Below are positions 14,446 through 24,340 of a stretch of 47,481 bases of DNA, one piece after another; within the stretch, counting starts at the first letter, position 1; each line of letters begins with the position of its first letter. Location of the stretch: NCBI GenBank assembly GCA_038916785.1, contig JBCLBO010000016.1:1-47481 (forward strand). The letters are read 5' to 3'. The notes under the pieces were generated by a model, which had not been told where the DNA came from, ran no database searches, and saw only the letters and a program-made list of their open reading frames with translations. The DNA comes from VFKU01 sp038916785. GTDB lineage: Bacteria > Hydrogenedentota > Hydrogenedentia > Hydrogenedentales > GCA-2746185. The translations under genes were made by a program, and so were the position numbers.

Positions 14446-17400
14446 AACCCAGTTCATGAACGACTGGATCGGCGAACAACAACAGAAAAACTGGTAGGAT
14501 GAGAACCACCCCTTGGAAGACGAAATACAGAGGGAACCTCACCGTGACCCAAATAATATTATTGGAAACGATCGCCTCCGTCCCCGTCGATCTGAGAAGC
14601 GCGATACGGAACCCGTCGACCATGCTTCCGTCCGAAAGGTTCCTATACGCATTCCCGTTAAGCTGAGTCAGTTCGGGACCTGAGCCTTGCAACCGTACAC
14701 CCGGGGGTATCGAGCTGTTGTCCGAATACGTCCCTGGCTCCACATGCACCATATCGCCCGGCTGCGCAACCGCAAGGGCATCGGTAATAGTCGCGTAATC
14801 ATCTGGCACGACGAGTATCTGCCTGCTGGGGGCGAACAAGATGACATCCGTCAATGGCGAGGCTGTCCAATTCCCATTGGCGTCGCTCACTCGCGCGTAC
14901 ACCGTCTTGGTGCCTGGGGTGCTGCTCCCGCCAAACGCCCTGACGTCCCAGTCTCGTTTCAGCGATGAATACGGCTCCACCTGCGACCAGGTCGCCCCAT
15001 CGTTGCTGAACTGCATCTGCGCTCCGGCGCCCAGGCCGCTCGCGGGGTCCGAAACTTCCAGCGTCAGATCGACGCGCGGGAACGCGACGGCGAAAAAGTC
15101 GTGATGAACGGAAACACGTCCGACCGGTCCGGCGACATCGACGTCATACACGCCATCGAAGGTCAGGGTTTGTCCGTGGCCAAGAATCCCCACCTGCCAT
15201 TGCGGTGAGTCATAACCGGGAATCGCCACAAACGAGACCATATATATGCCCGCGGCCAGGCCCGACTGCGACCAGGACGCACCCGATCGGGCAAAATTGC
15301 CCGTCGGACCGTAGACTGTGAACGACGCCCCAGCCAGGTTCCCGACTACGGCCACTGTACCCGTCGCTGCGAACTCGAAGGCCCCCATGTCCGGCGTACC
15401 GTTCGCCGGGAGTCCGACATTTGTCCCGGCGTCGCGACAAGGTGAGCCGGACTGAAGCGCATAATTGCCGCTACCCACGAAAAGCGGGTTCGACGAGATG
15501 TTGCCGTTCGTCCCTGTCGCGTCGGTCATAGAGCTGTAATTGCCCGAACTGTTTCCATAGACGTCGGTTTTCACGACCGCCGGCGTGCGAGTGCTGTACT
15601 GCTGGATGCCGTACCTGTTCCCGCTGATGATGCAGTTCGTGATGCTCAAGTTCAGCGCCACGCTCCAGACACCCGCATCCGCGCTCCCGACGATTGTGGA
15701 ATTGCGTAGCACGAAGCCATCGCCCGCTGTCCCCGGACTCCCGCTGCCGATGCCGTACCCCCCGCAGTTAAGAATGAGGCTCCGTTGAACAGTGAGGTTT
15801 AGGGTGTTCGGATAGCTCGCAATCCCGGTACCCGTGCTCGTAATCTCGCAGGTGTCAATGAGGATGTTTGAGCCCAGCGGAGCTATCGCCTCCCGATAGA
15901 ACGACGCCCCATACGGGTCGGCCTCCACTATCGTAAGACCCAGCAACCGGCTGTCGCTGTACATCACCACCGCGCTGAAGCTTGCTGTCGTGCGAACGAT
16001 CGTCTTCCCAATACCCTGACCCGCCAGAGTGACCCCCGCCGGCACCGCCACTCCACAGGTCCGCATCGATCCGTTGTTGTAATGATCGACCTGCGTCTGA
16101 GACGCGAACGCGAACTCCCCAGCAGTCAGAAATACCGTGTCGCCCGCGACGGCGGCGTTCAGTGCGTCCTGAATCGTCGCGTACACTTGTCCGTTGAGCA
16201 GAATCGATCCCGGCGTGCTCGAGCTCCTGTTGATACTGTCCGTGTAGATCGCCGACGTGTTGTTGCGATGGTCAAAATACCGCACCCGCACGGTATAGCT
16301 TGTAAGTCCATACTGGCCGCCAAAGCTCGGATCCGCCAGGTTCCACGACACTGTGTTCTGCATCCCGGTGTAGCGCTTCCAGTGGGTCCCGTTATTGCTC
16401 ACCTCGAACCCCGCCACGCCTGAATCCGAGTCGGTCGCGGCGAGCGTCAACGCGACGGAATAGGAACTCGTACTCGCCGCCCCGCTATTGATGACCACCG
16501 ACCCCGTCGGAGGCGTAGTATCGTTTCGCGTCGTGAAATGAAACCAGGGACTCGTGCGCGCGTCACCAGTCGCATCGCGCGCGTCAATCTTCCACGAGTA
16601 TTGCTGGTTGTACTCCAGATTGCTGACCGCGAACGACTTCGCGGACTGATTCACCGAGACCTTCTCGCTAGCGAAGTAGCCGTCATTGGGCTGCTTGAAA
16701 TAGTTCGCGAAGATGACATCGAAGGTCTGCGCCTCACCCGTCGGATGATCGCACACCCAACTCAGCGTCAGGCTCAGATTTTGATTCGTCGCGCCGTCCG
16801 TCGGCGACGGATTGATAATGTCTCCCGGCCACACCTGGCCCTGCACGGAGACCGCGACCGAGTTCGACCAGCTCCCCGCGCCGCACGCGTTCCGCCCGCG
16901 AACGCGATTCCAGTACACACCCGGCGCCTTCCCGCTCACGTACTTGGACAGGCTCGTCATCAACGGGAACGTCACTGGCGACGTGAACCCGATGTCGTCG
17001 TCCTCCTGCAACTCATACGACGTCGCCCCCGCACTGCTCGACCACCCCAGCGTGTAGTTCCCACCCACGGTCGATGACGGCGGCGTAAGCGTCGGCGGGG
17101 AGGGCGTGTTGCAAGTCGTGCCCCCCGCAATGGTGAAGAAGGAATCCGTCACTCCCAACGCCACAAGGTTTCCGTACGCGTCCCTCGCTTCAATACTCAA
17201 CGCAGCCTGCGTCGTTGAAATATCAGGAACCGTCCAAGCAATCGTCTGACTTACTCCTCGACCTTCTTTATCCGGAGCGGATTTGAGCAAGCTAGACGAG
17301 CCGCCGAGCAGACTCGACGTGATCCATCCGTTGGACGTAAAGCGTGGCGTCGTCTGCGCGTAGGAGCCGTTCGGCAGATTATATTGAAGATTGATTACCT

Positions 17401-18232
17401 GGCCGGGAATCAATACTTCACCGCCATTGGGGAAGCCCCACCAAGCCCAACGCCCCTTCTGCTTCGGCTTACCACCTACAATGTCAGATTCCCGAATCAC
17501 GTCGAACGGCGGCCCTGCGGCGTCAATTTGATTGAGTTCCGATTCCGAGAGCGTCAACCAGTCGGGTCCGTTCCACGAATCAAAATCGTACCCAGACTTC
17601 CAAAACGCGGCTTCATCGTCGTAGAGCGTCCGATAGCCGTCGCTGAGGATCCAGATGTCCGGACTGGTGGCAATCTTGACCAGCGTGCCGTCGTTATACT
17701 GGGAAGAGATCGGTCCGCCTTGAGAGTATTGCTGAAGCGTTGCCCGAGATACGGGAAGGATTCGATCCCAACGGTATCCGCGCTGAGTAAAGATAGTCGA
17801 ATTCTTGATCCATCGAACCGTGTTGTTATCGTCCAATGAGTATACTTTGGGATCGCCCGGTACTTGCAGTAGATTGACGCCGCTGTTCGGATCATAAGTC
17901 TCACTCAACGGCGTGACGGTATTGTAATCATCCAACTCGGCTTCTGTAACGTGCACAAAGAGCCGCCGGTCATAACCGCGCTGAATCAGTTCGATTTCCG
18001 ACGCAGGACGTTTCTCCCCGTGTTGTAGGAGATACAAATCCAGCCCGGCGCCTCGAATCACAGTCCCGTTTGGATGCCAACGCGCGTCCTCCGAAGAAAC
18101 ACGACCGACTCCAGTCAGAGTGTTCCAAACCTGAGGTATGATGACGGGATCGTTCGGCTCCCCGAAATGACGAAAACAAATAGGACCTTTGCACTCCACC
18201 CAAGCATTGTCAATGAGCGTCAGCGGGATAGC
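14417..18232 (-). pseudogene. Large secreted fibronectin/beta-helix protein part, severed from its lipase N-terminus
   Basis: About 1,260 codons follow the first internal Met; the frame is open from ~18232. N-terminal order: three ~50-residue repeats (~50-215; 'lyLL..G.kR......f...GY.w..v..v...eL'), a beta domain, fibronectin-III-like domains (~365-660), then a parallel beta-helix (~665-940) with ATIQDALNAAVAGDTVFL and IIDTCEIT-like rungs. A linker leads to a second beta-helix start (YATITDALAVAQPGDMVHVE) that is cut off. The C-terminus instead has a hydrophobic helix (LYFVFQGVVLILPVFLLLFA) and ten residues read from the truncated toxin. It continues the lipase gene in the -1 frame. Probably an extracellular surface-binding protein, now broken. 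Confidence 0.65.
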
Positions 18233-19119
18233 TTTTTTGTCAAAAGGCTGTAATCACGACCCACGTCCGTATGATTCAGATTCTGGCTGCTTACATGCAC
18301 GACCTCATCGCCGCCGGTCGACAATGCTGGATTTTGATAGGTGACTGATGCGTTCTGGCCAAGAGTTGTTGAAAACGCGAACGGGTCCCGATTGTCGTCC
18401 AAGCGATTCCTTCCCACAATAGAGAAATAGGATATCGCCTAATGTAAGGCTGAGAATTGGCCCCTCGGTGTGTTCAAATCTTGAAGCGTAGGACTCACCG
18501 TTTGGTTTACGGCGATTTCCTGCTCCGTGAGGTCTGGCAAGAATAGGCCCAAACCAGCGACGACGCTAAGCGACGTTCCCAAATGCGGACTCCCGATAGT
18601 AATCAGAGAATCAACATCCTGCCGAGCGTTGTACACGCCTGCGTTCTGGACATATGCACGCGATACCAGTCCACCCATGCTGTGGCCGACGAGGTTGACT
18701 TTGGCGGAATTCGAAAAACTCGCCGAGCGAACACGCGTGATCATTGCGCTCAACTCTGCCGCCTCCGCGACGATGGGATCCGATTGGCGCCGGGCTTGGT
18801 CCGAGAAGGTTACGTAATACACGGCATTGGAGAGGTCGCCAATCGATCGGGCATCTTGTTCCACCACCAACGGTTTCGCGGAGTCGTTGTCCTGATAGTG
18901 GACGTGACCGCCAAACCGAACTCCATTCGCATGCATGTATTGCACCATCGGCTCCCAAATGGTGCCTTCTGAACCAATCCCGTGAACGAATATGGTCGGA
19001 TATCGCGGCGCTGCGATCGATTGAGGAGCGAATGCGATCTGCAACAAAAGGAAAACGAAGACTGAGGCGAGCCGCCTACCCGAGGTGCCAGACCTATTGA
19101 AAGCGTCGATCAGGTTCAT
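18220..19119 (-). pseudogene. Secreted alpha/beta-hydrolase (lipase-like) domain with internal amber stop
   Basis: The first 226 codons (19119 to 18439) encode a signal peptide (~1-37), PTIFVHGIG (oxyanion region) and the nucleophile elbow GHSMGG with Ser147. A TAG at 18439-18441 interrupts the frame, but coding clearly continues in the same frame to 18220 (ISYFSIVGRNRLDDNRDPFA, then GGDEVVHVSSQNLNHTDVGR). That second part carries the likely acidic residue and catalytic His, so the stopped product should be inactive. At 18233-18238 an A6 run (minus strand ACA AAA AAG) precedes a TGA; a -1 slip there joins the fibronectin/beta-helix frame below. The original gene was thus a ~1,560-residue lipase fusion. 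Confidence 0.72.
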
Positions 19120-19578
19120 TTCCCGAATTCTCCGGAGTTGCTAACGCAACTGACCTGCCCCCCTTACTCGTGCAATCGGGTTCAGGGGTCAAGCCGTTTC
19201 CAAATCAAACTTCAACCATCAATGCGGGAATTGCTCGTCTCTCTGATAAGTTGGTGCTCTGTTGAAATGGTCCCCCACTCACACGGATTCGAGTCCGATG
19301 CCTCTCTCGAAATCATAGGGGTTTCCGGTAAACGAGATTGCTTCGTCGCAACCGCGCTCCTCGCAATGACGGTTTAGATTGGGGTTTTCAACAGAGCAAT
19401 AAGTCGGTTTACTTCCTGCGATCCGCCAAAAGCCTGTGCTGGATCCAAACATTAAGCCGCCAACGATTCAGGGGGCAGCCCAACTTCACCATTATCCTAC
19501 CCAGAGCCATGTTGCACACTATCACAAAATCTTGCATCATGCGCATCAATAGCGATCTAGCGACTCAACGGATCGGCG
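19120..19578. other. Gap with a dispersed palindromic repeat, no gene
   Basis: No gene is supported. The stretch holds one element of a dispersed repeat family (listed separately at 19334-19370). A short palindrome GGATTCGAGTCC near 19283 looks like a tRNA T-arm but has no other tRNA parts around it. Confidence 0.5.
19334..19370 (-). repeat. Dispersed palindromic repeat, GTCATTGCGAGGAGCG type
   Basis: Read on the minus strand it starts GTCATTGCGAGGAGCG and ends CGACGAAGCAATCTC. It has the same plan as GTCATTCTGAGCGAAGCG...AATCTC at 31088-31116 and 40240-40269. Such elements are common intergenic repeats in many bacterial genomes. Confidence 0.6.
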
Positions 19579-19806
19579 ATGACGACCTTTCAATATCCGC
19601 ACTTTGCTCAAGCATTAGGAGCGATCGGTCAACCGTAATACCGCTGGCTTCGTGACCGGCGTTTGCCCTCTCCCAAGCGCGTCTTGCAGGTCTCCGCGGC
19701 CCTCGACATGGATCCTCTCGCGATTTGGCACCTTAGACCGGAAGGTTTTGATCGGCCGCTTCCACAACTCACCCGAATCTCACGCGAGAACAGCTGGAAG
19801 CCGTAG
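19579..19806 (+). pseudogene. Decayed helix-turn-helix regulator
   Basis: From ATG 19579 the frame reads MTTFQYPHFAQALGAIGQP, a TAA at 19636-19638, then YRWLRDRRLPSPKRVLQVSA and LDMDPLAIWHLRPEGF, ending at TAG 19804-19806. The pattern 'W....LPSP.....ls.aL.v.p..iw' is like a Cro/C1-type DNA-binding helix-turn-helix. Only ~75 codons with one internal stop remain. It sits just beyond the 3' end of the phage terminase remnant, on the other strand. Confidence 0.4.
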
Positions 19807-19875
19807 GGTCAAAAAACTTGATCGCCCCATCATGCGACCTTCCGGTGGTAGTAATTGAGCATTCCACCCAACCGC

Positions 19876-20398
19876 TTACGGTGCTGGATCTTGCCGTCTG
19901 TCCAGCCAGCGGGCCTGCTGCTCGAGCCGCGCGATGCCTTCTTTTTCTTCGAGGCGAAACGCCGCGCGCAAGGGGCACAAGCTCAAAATCGAGCGGGCGC
20001 GTCAAGGCCGGGGACAAGGGAAGGTGGTCTACAAAGTTGTAGGTGACGTAGCGGGCTATCCGCCGCTTGTGGTCGAACGCGCCGATGGCCCGCCCAATGA
20101 TGTCGAGCGCCCGGCACGAATCCCGAAGCCGCCCATCAAGTACCGCTTGCTCGTGGTCGCGCTTGGCCTCCTGAACGACCCATGCGGCGCTTACACTAGC
20201 CTCTTCGGCAACACTAGCACGGCCTTCCATGATGGCCTCAGCAACTTCAACATTCTTCAACAGCCGATGTCCCTGCGAGTAGGCCGTCTTCTTGGAGTAC
20301 CCCGCACGGATAGCCGCCTGCGTGGCGTTGGAATCGACGAGATACTCCTCGACGAAACGCTCTTGGCGCGGAGTCAATGCTGCGTGCATGTGCGTCAT
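19876..20398 (-). pseudogene. Phage terminase small subunit, frameshifted
   Basis: ATG at 20398 with GGAGAGGG upstream. LTPRQERFVEEYLVDSNATQ, then AAIRAGYSKKTAYSQGHRLL, is the hallmark N-terminal helix-turn-helix of the Terminase_2 small-subunit family, which recognises phage DNA for packaging. Coding continues to about 19975, then the sensible frame changes by one: FRLEEKEGIARLEQQARWLD, ending with a TAA at 19876-19878, is a natural acidic/helical C-terminus in the other frame. The total of ~174 residues is normal for the family. No large terminase or other phage structural gene is present, so this is a prophage remnant beside a tRNA scar. Confidence 0.68.
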
Positions 20399-20602
20399 GT
20401 AGTGCCCTCTCCGTATCACCAATCATCTGCGAGCGAGCGTTGCTTGTCAACGCAAAATCACCCTCAAAGTGCGACCGGATAATTATCCGCGAAGGCACGA
20501 AATCGGGCAGAAAGCGACGAGACACTTGCAACGACTGCAAAGGTGGCGTACTGTGTGTATCAACAGGTTGCGGCAATTTAACTGTACTGTGGTTCTGATT
20601 CT

Positions 20603-20643
20603 GGACGAAGAGGCCGGAGGTTCGAATCCTCTCACCCCGACCA
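20603..20643 (+). tRNA. 3' part of a tRNA (probably tRNA-Pro), integration scar
   Basis: The 3' half of a tRNA is clear: anticodon 3' stem CGAAG (20606-20610), five-base variable loop AGGCC, T-stem GGAGG, T-loop TTCGAAT, CCTCT, acceptor strand CACCCCG (20633-20639), A73 and encoded CCA (20641-20643). The acceptor strand implies a CGGGGTG 5' end, as in many tRNA-Pro genes. Bases upstream of the anticodon loop do not pair (no CTTCG, no D-arm, no CGGGGTG), so the 5' half is absent. A break in the anticodon loop is the classic crossover point of tyrosine-recombinase elements. Confidence 0.75.
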
Positions 20644-20819
20644 TTTGTTTATCCGCAGGCGATACCCGCGCGATCGCCGCAGTTTTCCTCCTCACTCCAA
20701 GCGCCGCACCTCGAGGCGACCCGCGCCTACTGGGCAATCTCCGATTGCCGCCCCTTTTGATACACTCTGGAACCGTCCATCGATAGCAAAGATCGGCGAC
20801 GCTCTGGGAGCCATTTCGC

Positions 20820-23123
20820 GTGAAGGCTGGTACCACACCGCTCTGGATCCGAGTCCCGAGTCTCATCTGGGGCTTGGTGGCGTCTAGACTCGCGGCGCTG
20901 GGCGGGCGATCAGGCCGGCCAGCTCCGGACGACGACTCAGTTCCACGCGATCCCGGCCCACTCATGCAATTTTCCGCACTCACCGGGGTGCGATGTCTGG
21001 CCGTATTGCGTCGCCTGCGCGATTCTCGCCTCGCGTGGCTCGGCGCGATCGAGGGCGGCGGCACCCGGTTCCGCCGCATCACGATCCGCGCGGCGCTGCT
21101 TGCCGCCTGCGCCTCGCTTTTGTTCGCCGGGGCTTACTACCGCTTCCACCTCATCACGACCGAGGGCATCCACGAGGGCGATACGGTCGGATATTACACA
21201 CTCGCCAAGCGCTGGGCCTCGGGTAACCGCACCGACTTCCTCGGCGACCAGTTCTATCGGCCAGTGGTCTATTTTATCAACGAATTGACGCTGCGCTGGG
21301 TCGGTGACAACGATTATTCCATCAAAACGGTGAACGGCGCCTTCGACGTAGCAAATATTCTGTTGATCCTGTTGATCGCGCGCCATCTCACGGGCAGTCT
21401 GTTGCCGGGCCTCGCCGCGGGCCTCCTCTACGCCCTGCTCCCCTACGAGATAGAGATGTGCCGCAGCGGCATGCCGCACACCATTTCCGGCACCTTTGTG
21501 CTCCTATCGGTCTATCTCTTCCGGCCGCGCTCGCACATTCATCCGCCTCACGTGCTCAGGCTCGTCTACGACGCGGCCGCGGGATTCGCCCTTGGTCTGG
21601 CGATGAACACGCACGCCGAACTCGGGTTTCTGGGGTTCGGATTCGTCGCGTGCCAGGCGATCCAGGTCTTCTCGTCGAGATACGGCGCGCGCGCCTTCGC
21701 GTGGTTCGCCCTGCGCGCGGCCGTGATCACGCTCGCCACGCTCGCGCCCTACGGTATTGGGATTTATGTCTTCGGATATGAGAAAGTCCACCAGGTGCTC
21801 TCCAACGAGATCGGACTTAGCGCCTTCAGCCCCACCTACGTCGAAGAAGCACCGCGTTTCCGCGTACCCATTGACGTGCTCAGCGTGTCCTCCTTCTACA
21901 CCTACGGCGCGCGTGGCTGGATTCCCGCCTTCGTCGCCATCCCACCGCTCGCCTGGTTGCTCCATCGGATTTTCGCCCACAATCGCCGCCCCTTCACGGC
22001 CTACACACCTTGGCTGCTCGTCGTGGCCTACATGCTCCTATTTCCCCTTATCATCGGAGCCTTTGACAGGACTCACGCGAGGATTTTCCTGCCCCTATTT
22101 CCCCTCGCGCTGATAGGCGCCGCCTGCGCCCTTTTCCACCTGGGCGGATCGAGACCGCGATTTCGTTCGGCCCTGCTCCTCACGGTTGGTGCCGGCGTCG
22201 TGCTGTGGTTCGGGCCGAACGCGGCGGGCGGGGAAGGATATTTTAAGAACAAAGACCTTTTTCGACCGTCGATCTATCGCAGCGCATACAACGTCCTGGG
22301 CGGGCGGGTAAATAGCACCAACCGGTTGTTGATCATGCCGTCGACCGCCTACCGCGACAGCGGCTTCCGTCTACCCCTCTACTTCGGAGATAACGTCGAA
22401 TACCTAGCCAACCAGCCGCGCTCGGAGCCTTATACCTCCTCGCTGCTCACTAGAATTTCGAACGAGAAGAATTTTTCCTACTTTCTTATGAGCGGACAGA
22501 TCGACCTTCGCATCCTGGATCCGAAATGGGCGAAGGTAATGAAAAAACCACAATGGCTCAACGGCCCGGCCTATGACCTCGACGGAGAACAGAGCGTGAT
22601 CAGCGAGTTTGTTTCCGTCAATCGCGCACACATGATCGCCCGCATGCAGGGCTACGACATCTACACCCTTCTCAAGCGGCCCGTGTTCCCCAATAGCATG
22701 TTTGAACAGGGCACGCTCCAATCCTGGCATGTCACGGGATTTGGACCCATGTTCGCCCTCTCCAAGAACCGCCCGGAATCGGAGATCAGCCCCTTCCGCG
22801 TCGACACCCGACTAAAACTCAGATATCCAGCCGACTTGCCCCAGGACGCGGACACGACCGGCGTGCTCTTCTGCGAGCCCTTCACCATCCAGGAGGACAT
22901 GATCGGTGTGGTCCTCGCCGGGGACACCGATCCCGAGTCGATCCACGTCGCGCTGCGCGTCGCCGGCACCGAACTCCGCGTCGTGCCGTCCGGACCGGAG
23001 CTCGCCACCTCCCAGTGGGATGTATCCGCTCACCGCGGCGAGAAGGCCCAACTGATCGTCCGCGATCTCAATCCCGATCGTGCCAAGGGAATATCGGTGG
23101 CCGGGTTTTATTATGTATTCTAA
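20820..23123 (+). CDS. Polytopic GT-C-type glycosyltransferase with C-terminal beta domain
   Basis: Up to 767 residues from a GTG at 20820 with GGGAG upstream; an ATG at 20964 is an alternative. About ten hydrophobic helices fill residues ~90-480. An acidic motif (HEGDTVGY, Glu119/Asp121) lies in the first large loop after TM1, where PMT/ArnT-like enzymes hold the catalytic acid, and TDFLGDQFYRPVVYFINE follows. This suggests transfer of a sugar from a polyprenyl-phosphate donor on the outer leaflet. The last ~150 residues (from NSMFEQGTLQSWHVTGFGPM) form a beta-rich, carbohydrate-binding-like module. The neighbouring polyprenyl-phosphate GT2 and DUF2304 genes fit as donor makers. Confidence 0.72.
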   Translation: MKAGTTPLWIRVPSLIWGLVASRLAALGGRSGRPAPDDDSVPRDPGPLMQFSALTGVRCLAVLRRLRDSRLAWLGAIEGGGTRFRRITIRAALLAACASLLFAGAYYRFHLITTEGIHEGDTVGYYTLAKRWASGNRTDFLGDQFYRPVVYFINELTLRWVGDNDYSIKTVNGAFDVANILLILLIARHLTGSLLPGLAAGLLYALLPYEIEMCRSGMPHTISGTFVLLSVYLFRPRSHIHPPHVLRLVYDAAAGFALGLAMNTHAELGFLGFGFVACQAIQVFSSRYGARAFAWFALRAAVITLATLAPYGIGIYVFGYEKVHQVLSNEIGLSAFSPTYVEEAPRFRVPIDVLSVSSFYTYGARGWIPAFVAIPPLAWLLHRIFAHNRRPFTAYTPWLLVVAYMLLFPLIIGAFDRTHARIFLPLFPLALIGAACALFHLGGSRPRFRSALLLTVGAGVVLWFGPNAAGGEGYFKNKDLFRPSIYRSAYNVLGGRVNSTNRLLIMPSTAYRDSGFRLPLYFGDNVEYLANQPRSEPYTSSLLTRISNEKNFSYFLMSGQIDLRILDPKWAKVMKKPQWLNGPAYDLDGEQSVISEFVSVNRAHMIARMQGYDIYTLLKRPVFPNSMFEQGTLQSWHVTGFGPMFALSKNRPESEISPFRVDTRLKLRYPADLPQDADTTGVLFCEPFTIQEDMIGVVLAGDTDPESIHVALRVAGTELRVVPSGPELATSQWDVSAHRGEKAQLIVRDLNPDRAKGISVAGFYYVF

Positions 23124-23189
23124 GCGCGCGATTCGGCCGCTTCCCGTAGGAATCGGCGAACGCAGTCGACGGAAATCCACACCATTCGC

Positions 23190-23927
23190 ATGAACCACCT
23201 CCTCATCCTCATCCCCGCGTTCAATGAAGCTCAGACGATCGACTCGCTCGTGCGGGCCGTCCGCGGGCTCGCGCTGCCCGCACCAGCCGACGTCCTCGTC
23301 GTCGACGACGGCAGCGCGGACGCCACCACCGCAACGGCGCGGGCCGCTGGCGCCACGGTGCTCACCTTGGTGCAGAATCTGGGCTACGGAAACGCGCTCC
23401 GCGCGGGATACGAATTCGCCCGACGCGCGGGATACGACACGATCGTCCAGCTCGACGGAGACGGCCAGCACGCGCCGCAATCCATCCCAGGCCTGCTCAA
23501 AGCGCTTGCGGAGAGCGAAGCGGATTTGGTGATCGGTTCCCGGTTTCACGCCGACTCTACATACCGCGTCACCGGCGCACGCCGCCTGGGCCAGCGGCTC
23601 TTCTCGTGGCTCTTGCTGCGGCTAGGCGGTCAACGGATCGACGACGTCACGAGCGGGTTCCAGGTGATCGGACCGCGCGCGTTCCGGCTCTATCTCTCAG
23701 AGGATTTCCCCAGCGACTACCCGGACGCGAACGTCTTGCTCTTCTTGCTGCTCAATGGCCTTCGGATCAAGGAAGCGCCCGCTGAATTCCGCATGCGCGC
23801 CGCGGGCGTCTCCATGCACCGCGGGCTCTGGCGCCCGATCTTTTACATCTACAAGATGCTGTTCTCGATGTCGCTGGTATACCTTCGATGCCGCTGGACA
23901 AGTAAAAAGGAGGCGCAGTCGCCATGA
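23190..23927 (+). CDS. Polyprenyl-phosphate sugar transferase, DPM1-like GT2
   Basis: 245 residues. LILIPAFNEAQTI at 5-17, VVDDGS (37-42), LVQNLGYGNALRAGYEFA and VQLDGDGQH (86-94, metal-binding) are the standard signature of dolichyl-phosphate-mannose-synthase-like enzymes. These move a nucleotide-activated sugar to polyprenyl phosphate at the inner membrane. RRLGQRLFSWLLLRLGG, then DVTSGFQVIGPRAF, is the usual post-catalytic block. There are no C-terminal transmembrane helices. Its end overlaps the DUF2304 gene by four bases (ATGA), so the two are coupled. It likely feeds the GT-C enzyme upstream. Confidence 0.85.
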   Translation: MNHLLILIPAFNEAQTIDSLVRAVRGLALPAPADVLVVDDGSADATTATARAAGATVLTLVQNLGYGNALRAGYEFARRAGYDTIVQLDGDGQHAPQSIPGLLKALAESEADLVIGSRFHADSTYRVTGARRLGQRLFSWLLLRLGGQRIDDVTSGFQVIGPRAFRLYLSEDFPSDYPDANVLLFLLLNGLRIKEAPAEFRMRAAGVSMHRGLWRPIFYIYKMLFSMSLVYLRCRWTSKKEAQSP

Positions 23928-24340
23928 ACTATGACGAAATTCTCACACTCTTGCCGACGTTTCAGCAAAAACTGAGCGTGCTCGGGTTCGCGCTCGGCGG
24001 CATCGCGCTGGTCGTATGGATGGTCTGGCGACGAAGAATCCGGGAAGAGCACGCGCTGCTCTGGTTCATGGGCCTGATCGGCGGCGTGGTCATCGTATGG
24101 TGTGACCCGCTACTGGCCTTCGGATCGAGCGTGCTGGGCATCAGCCTCCCGGCCAATGCCCTGCTCCTCGTCGCCATGTTCTTTCTCTATTGCATCTGCC
24201 TGTGGCTGACTTCGGTCGCATCCCGAAACAAGCGCCAACTCGAACGCTTGATCATCCACATATCGATCGCCAACACCCAGATCGCCGAACTGCGCGCCCG
24301 ATCCGGAGTCGCCGCCACCGGGGAGTCTCACGCATCGTGA
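23924..24340 (+). CDS. DUF2304-family membrane protein
   Basis: 138 residues with three hydrophobic helices (~18-33, 45-62, 75-97) and a helical cytoplasmic tail (KRQLERLIIHISIANTQIAE). The 'RRRIREEHALLWFMGLI' stretch is the DUF2304 core motif. The family is nearly always next to DPM1-like GT2 genes and is thought to help present or anchor the polyprenyl-linked sugar; that role is inferred from context. It overlaps both neighbours (GT2 by four bases; the methyltransferase remnant starts inside its last codons). Confidence 0.82.
   Translation: MNYDEILTLLPTFQQKLSVLGFALGGIALVVWMVWRRRIREEHALLWFMGLIGGVVIVWCDPLLAFGSSVLGISLPANALLLVAMFFLYCICLWLTSVASRNKRQLERLIIHISIANTQIAELRARSGVAATGESHAS

Noticed and set aside
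18439..18441. TAG read as pyrrolysine or by an amber suppressor
   Set aside because: Other genes in the window end normally, no pyl genes are seen, and a second break in the same gene makes decay simpler.
19280..19296. GGATTCGAGTCC, resembling a tRNA T-arm
   Set aside because: No acceptor, anticodon or D-arm pieces fit around it; it is a short chance palindrome.
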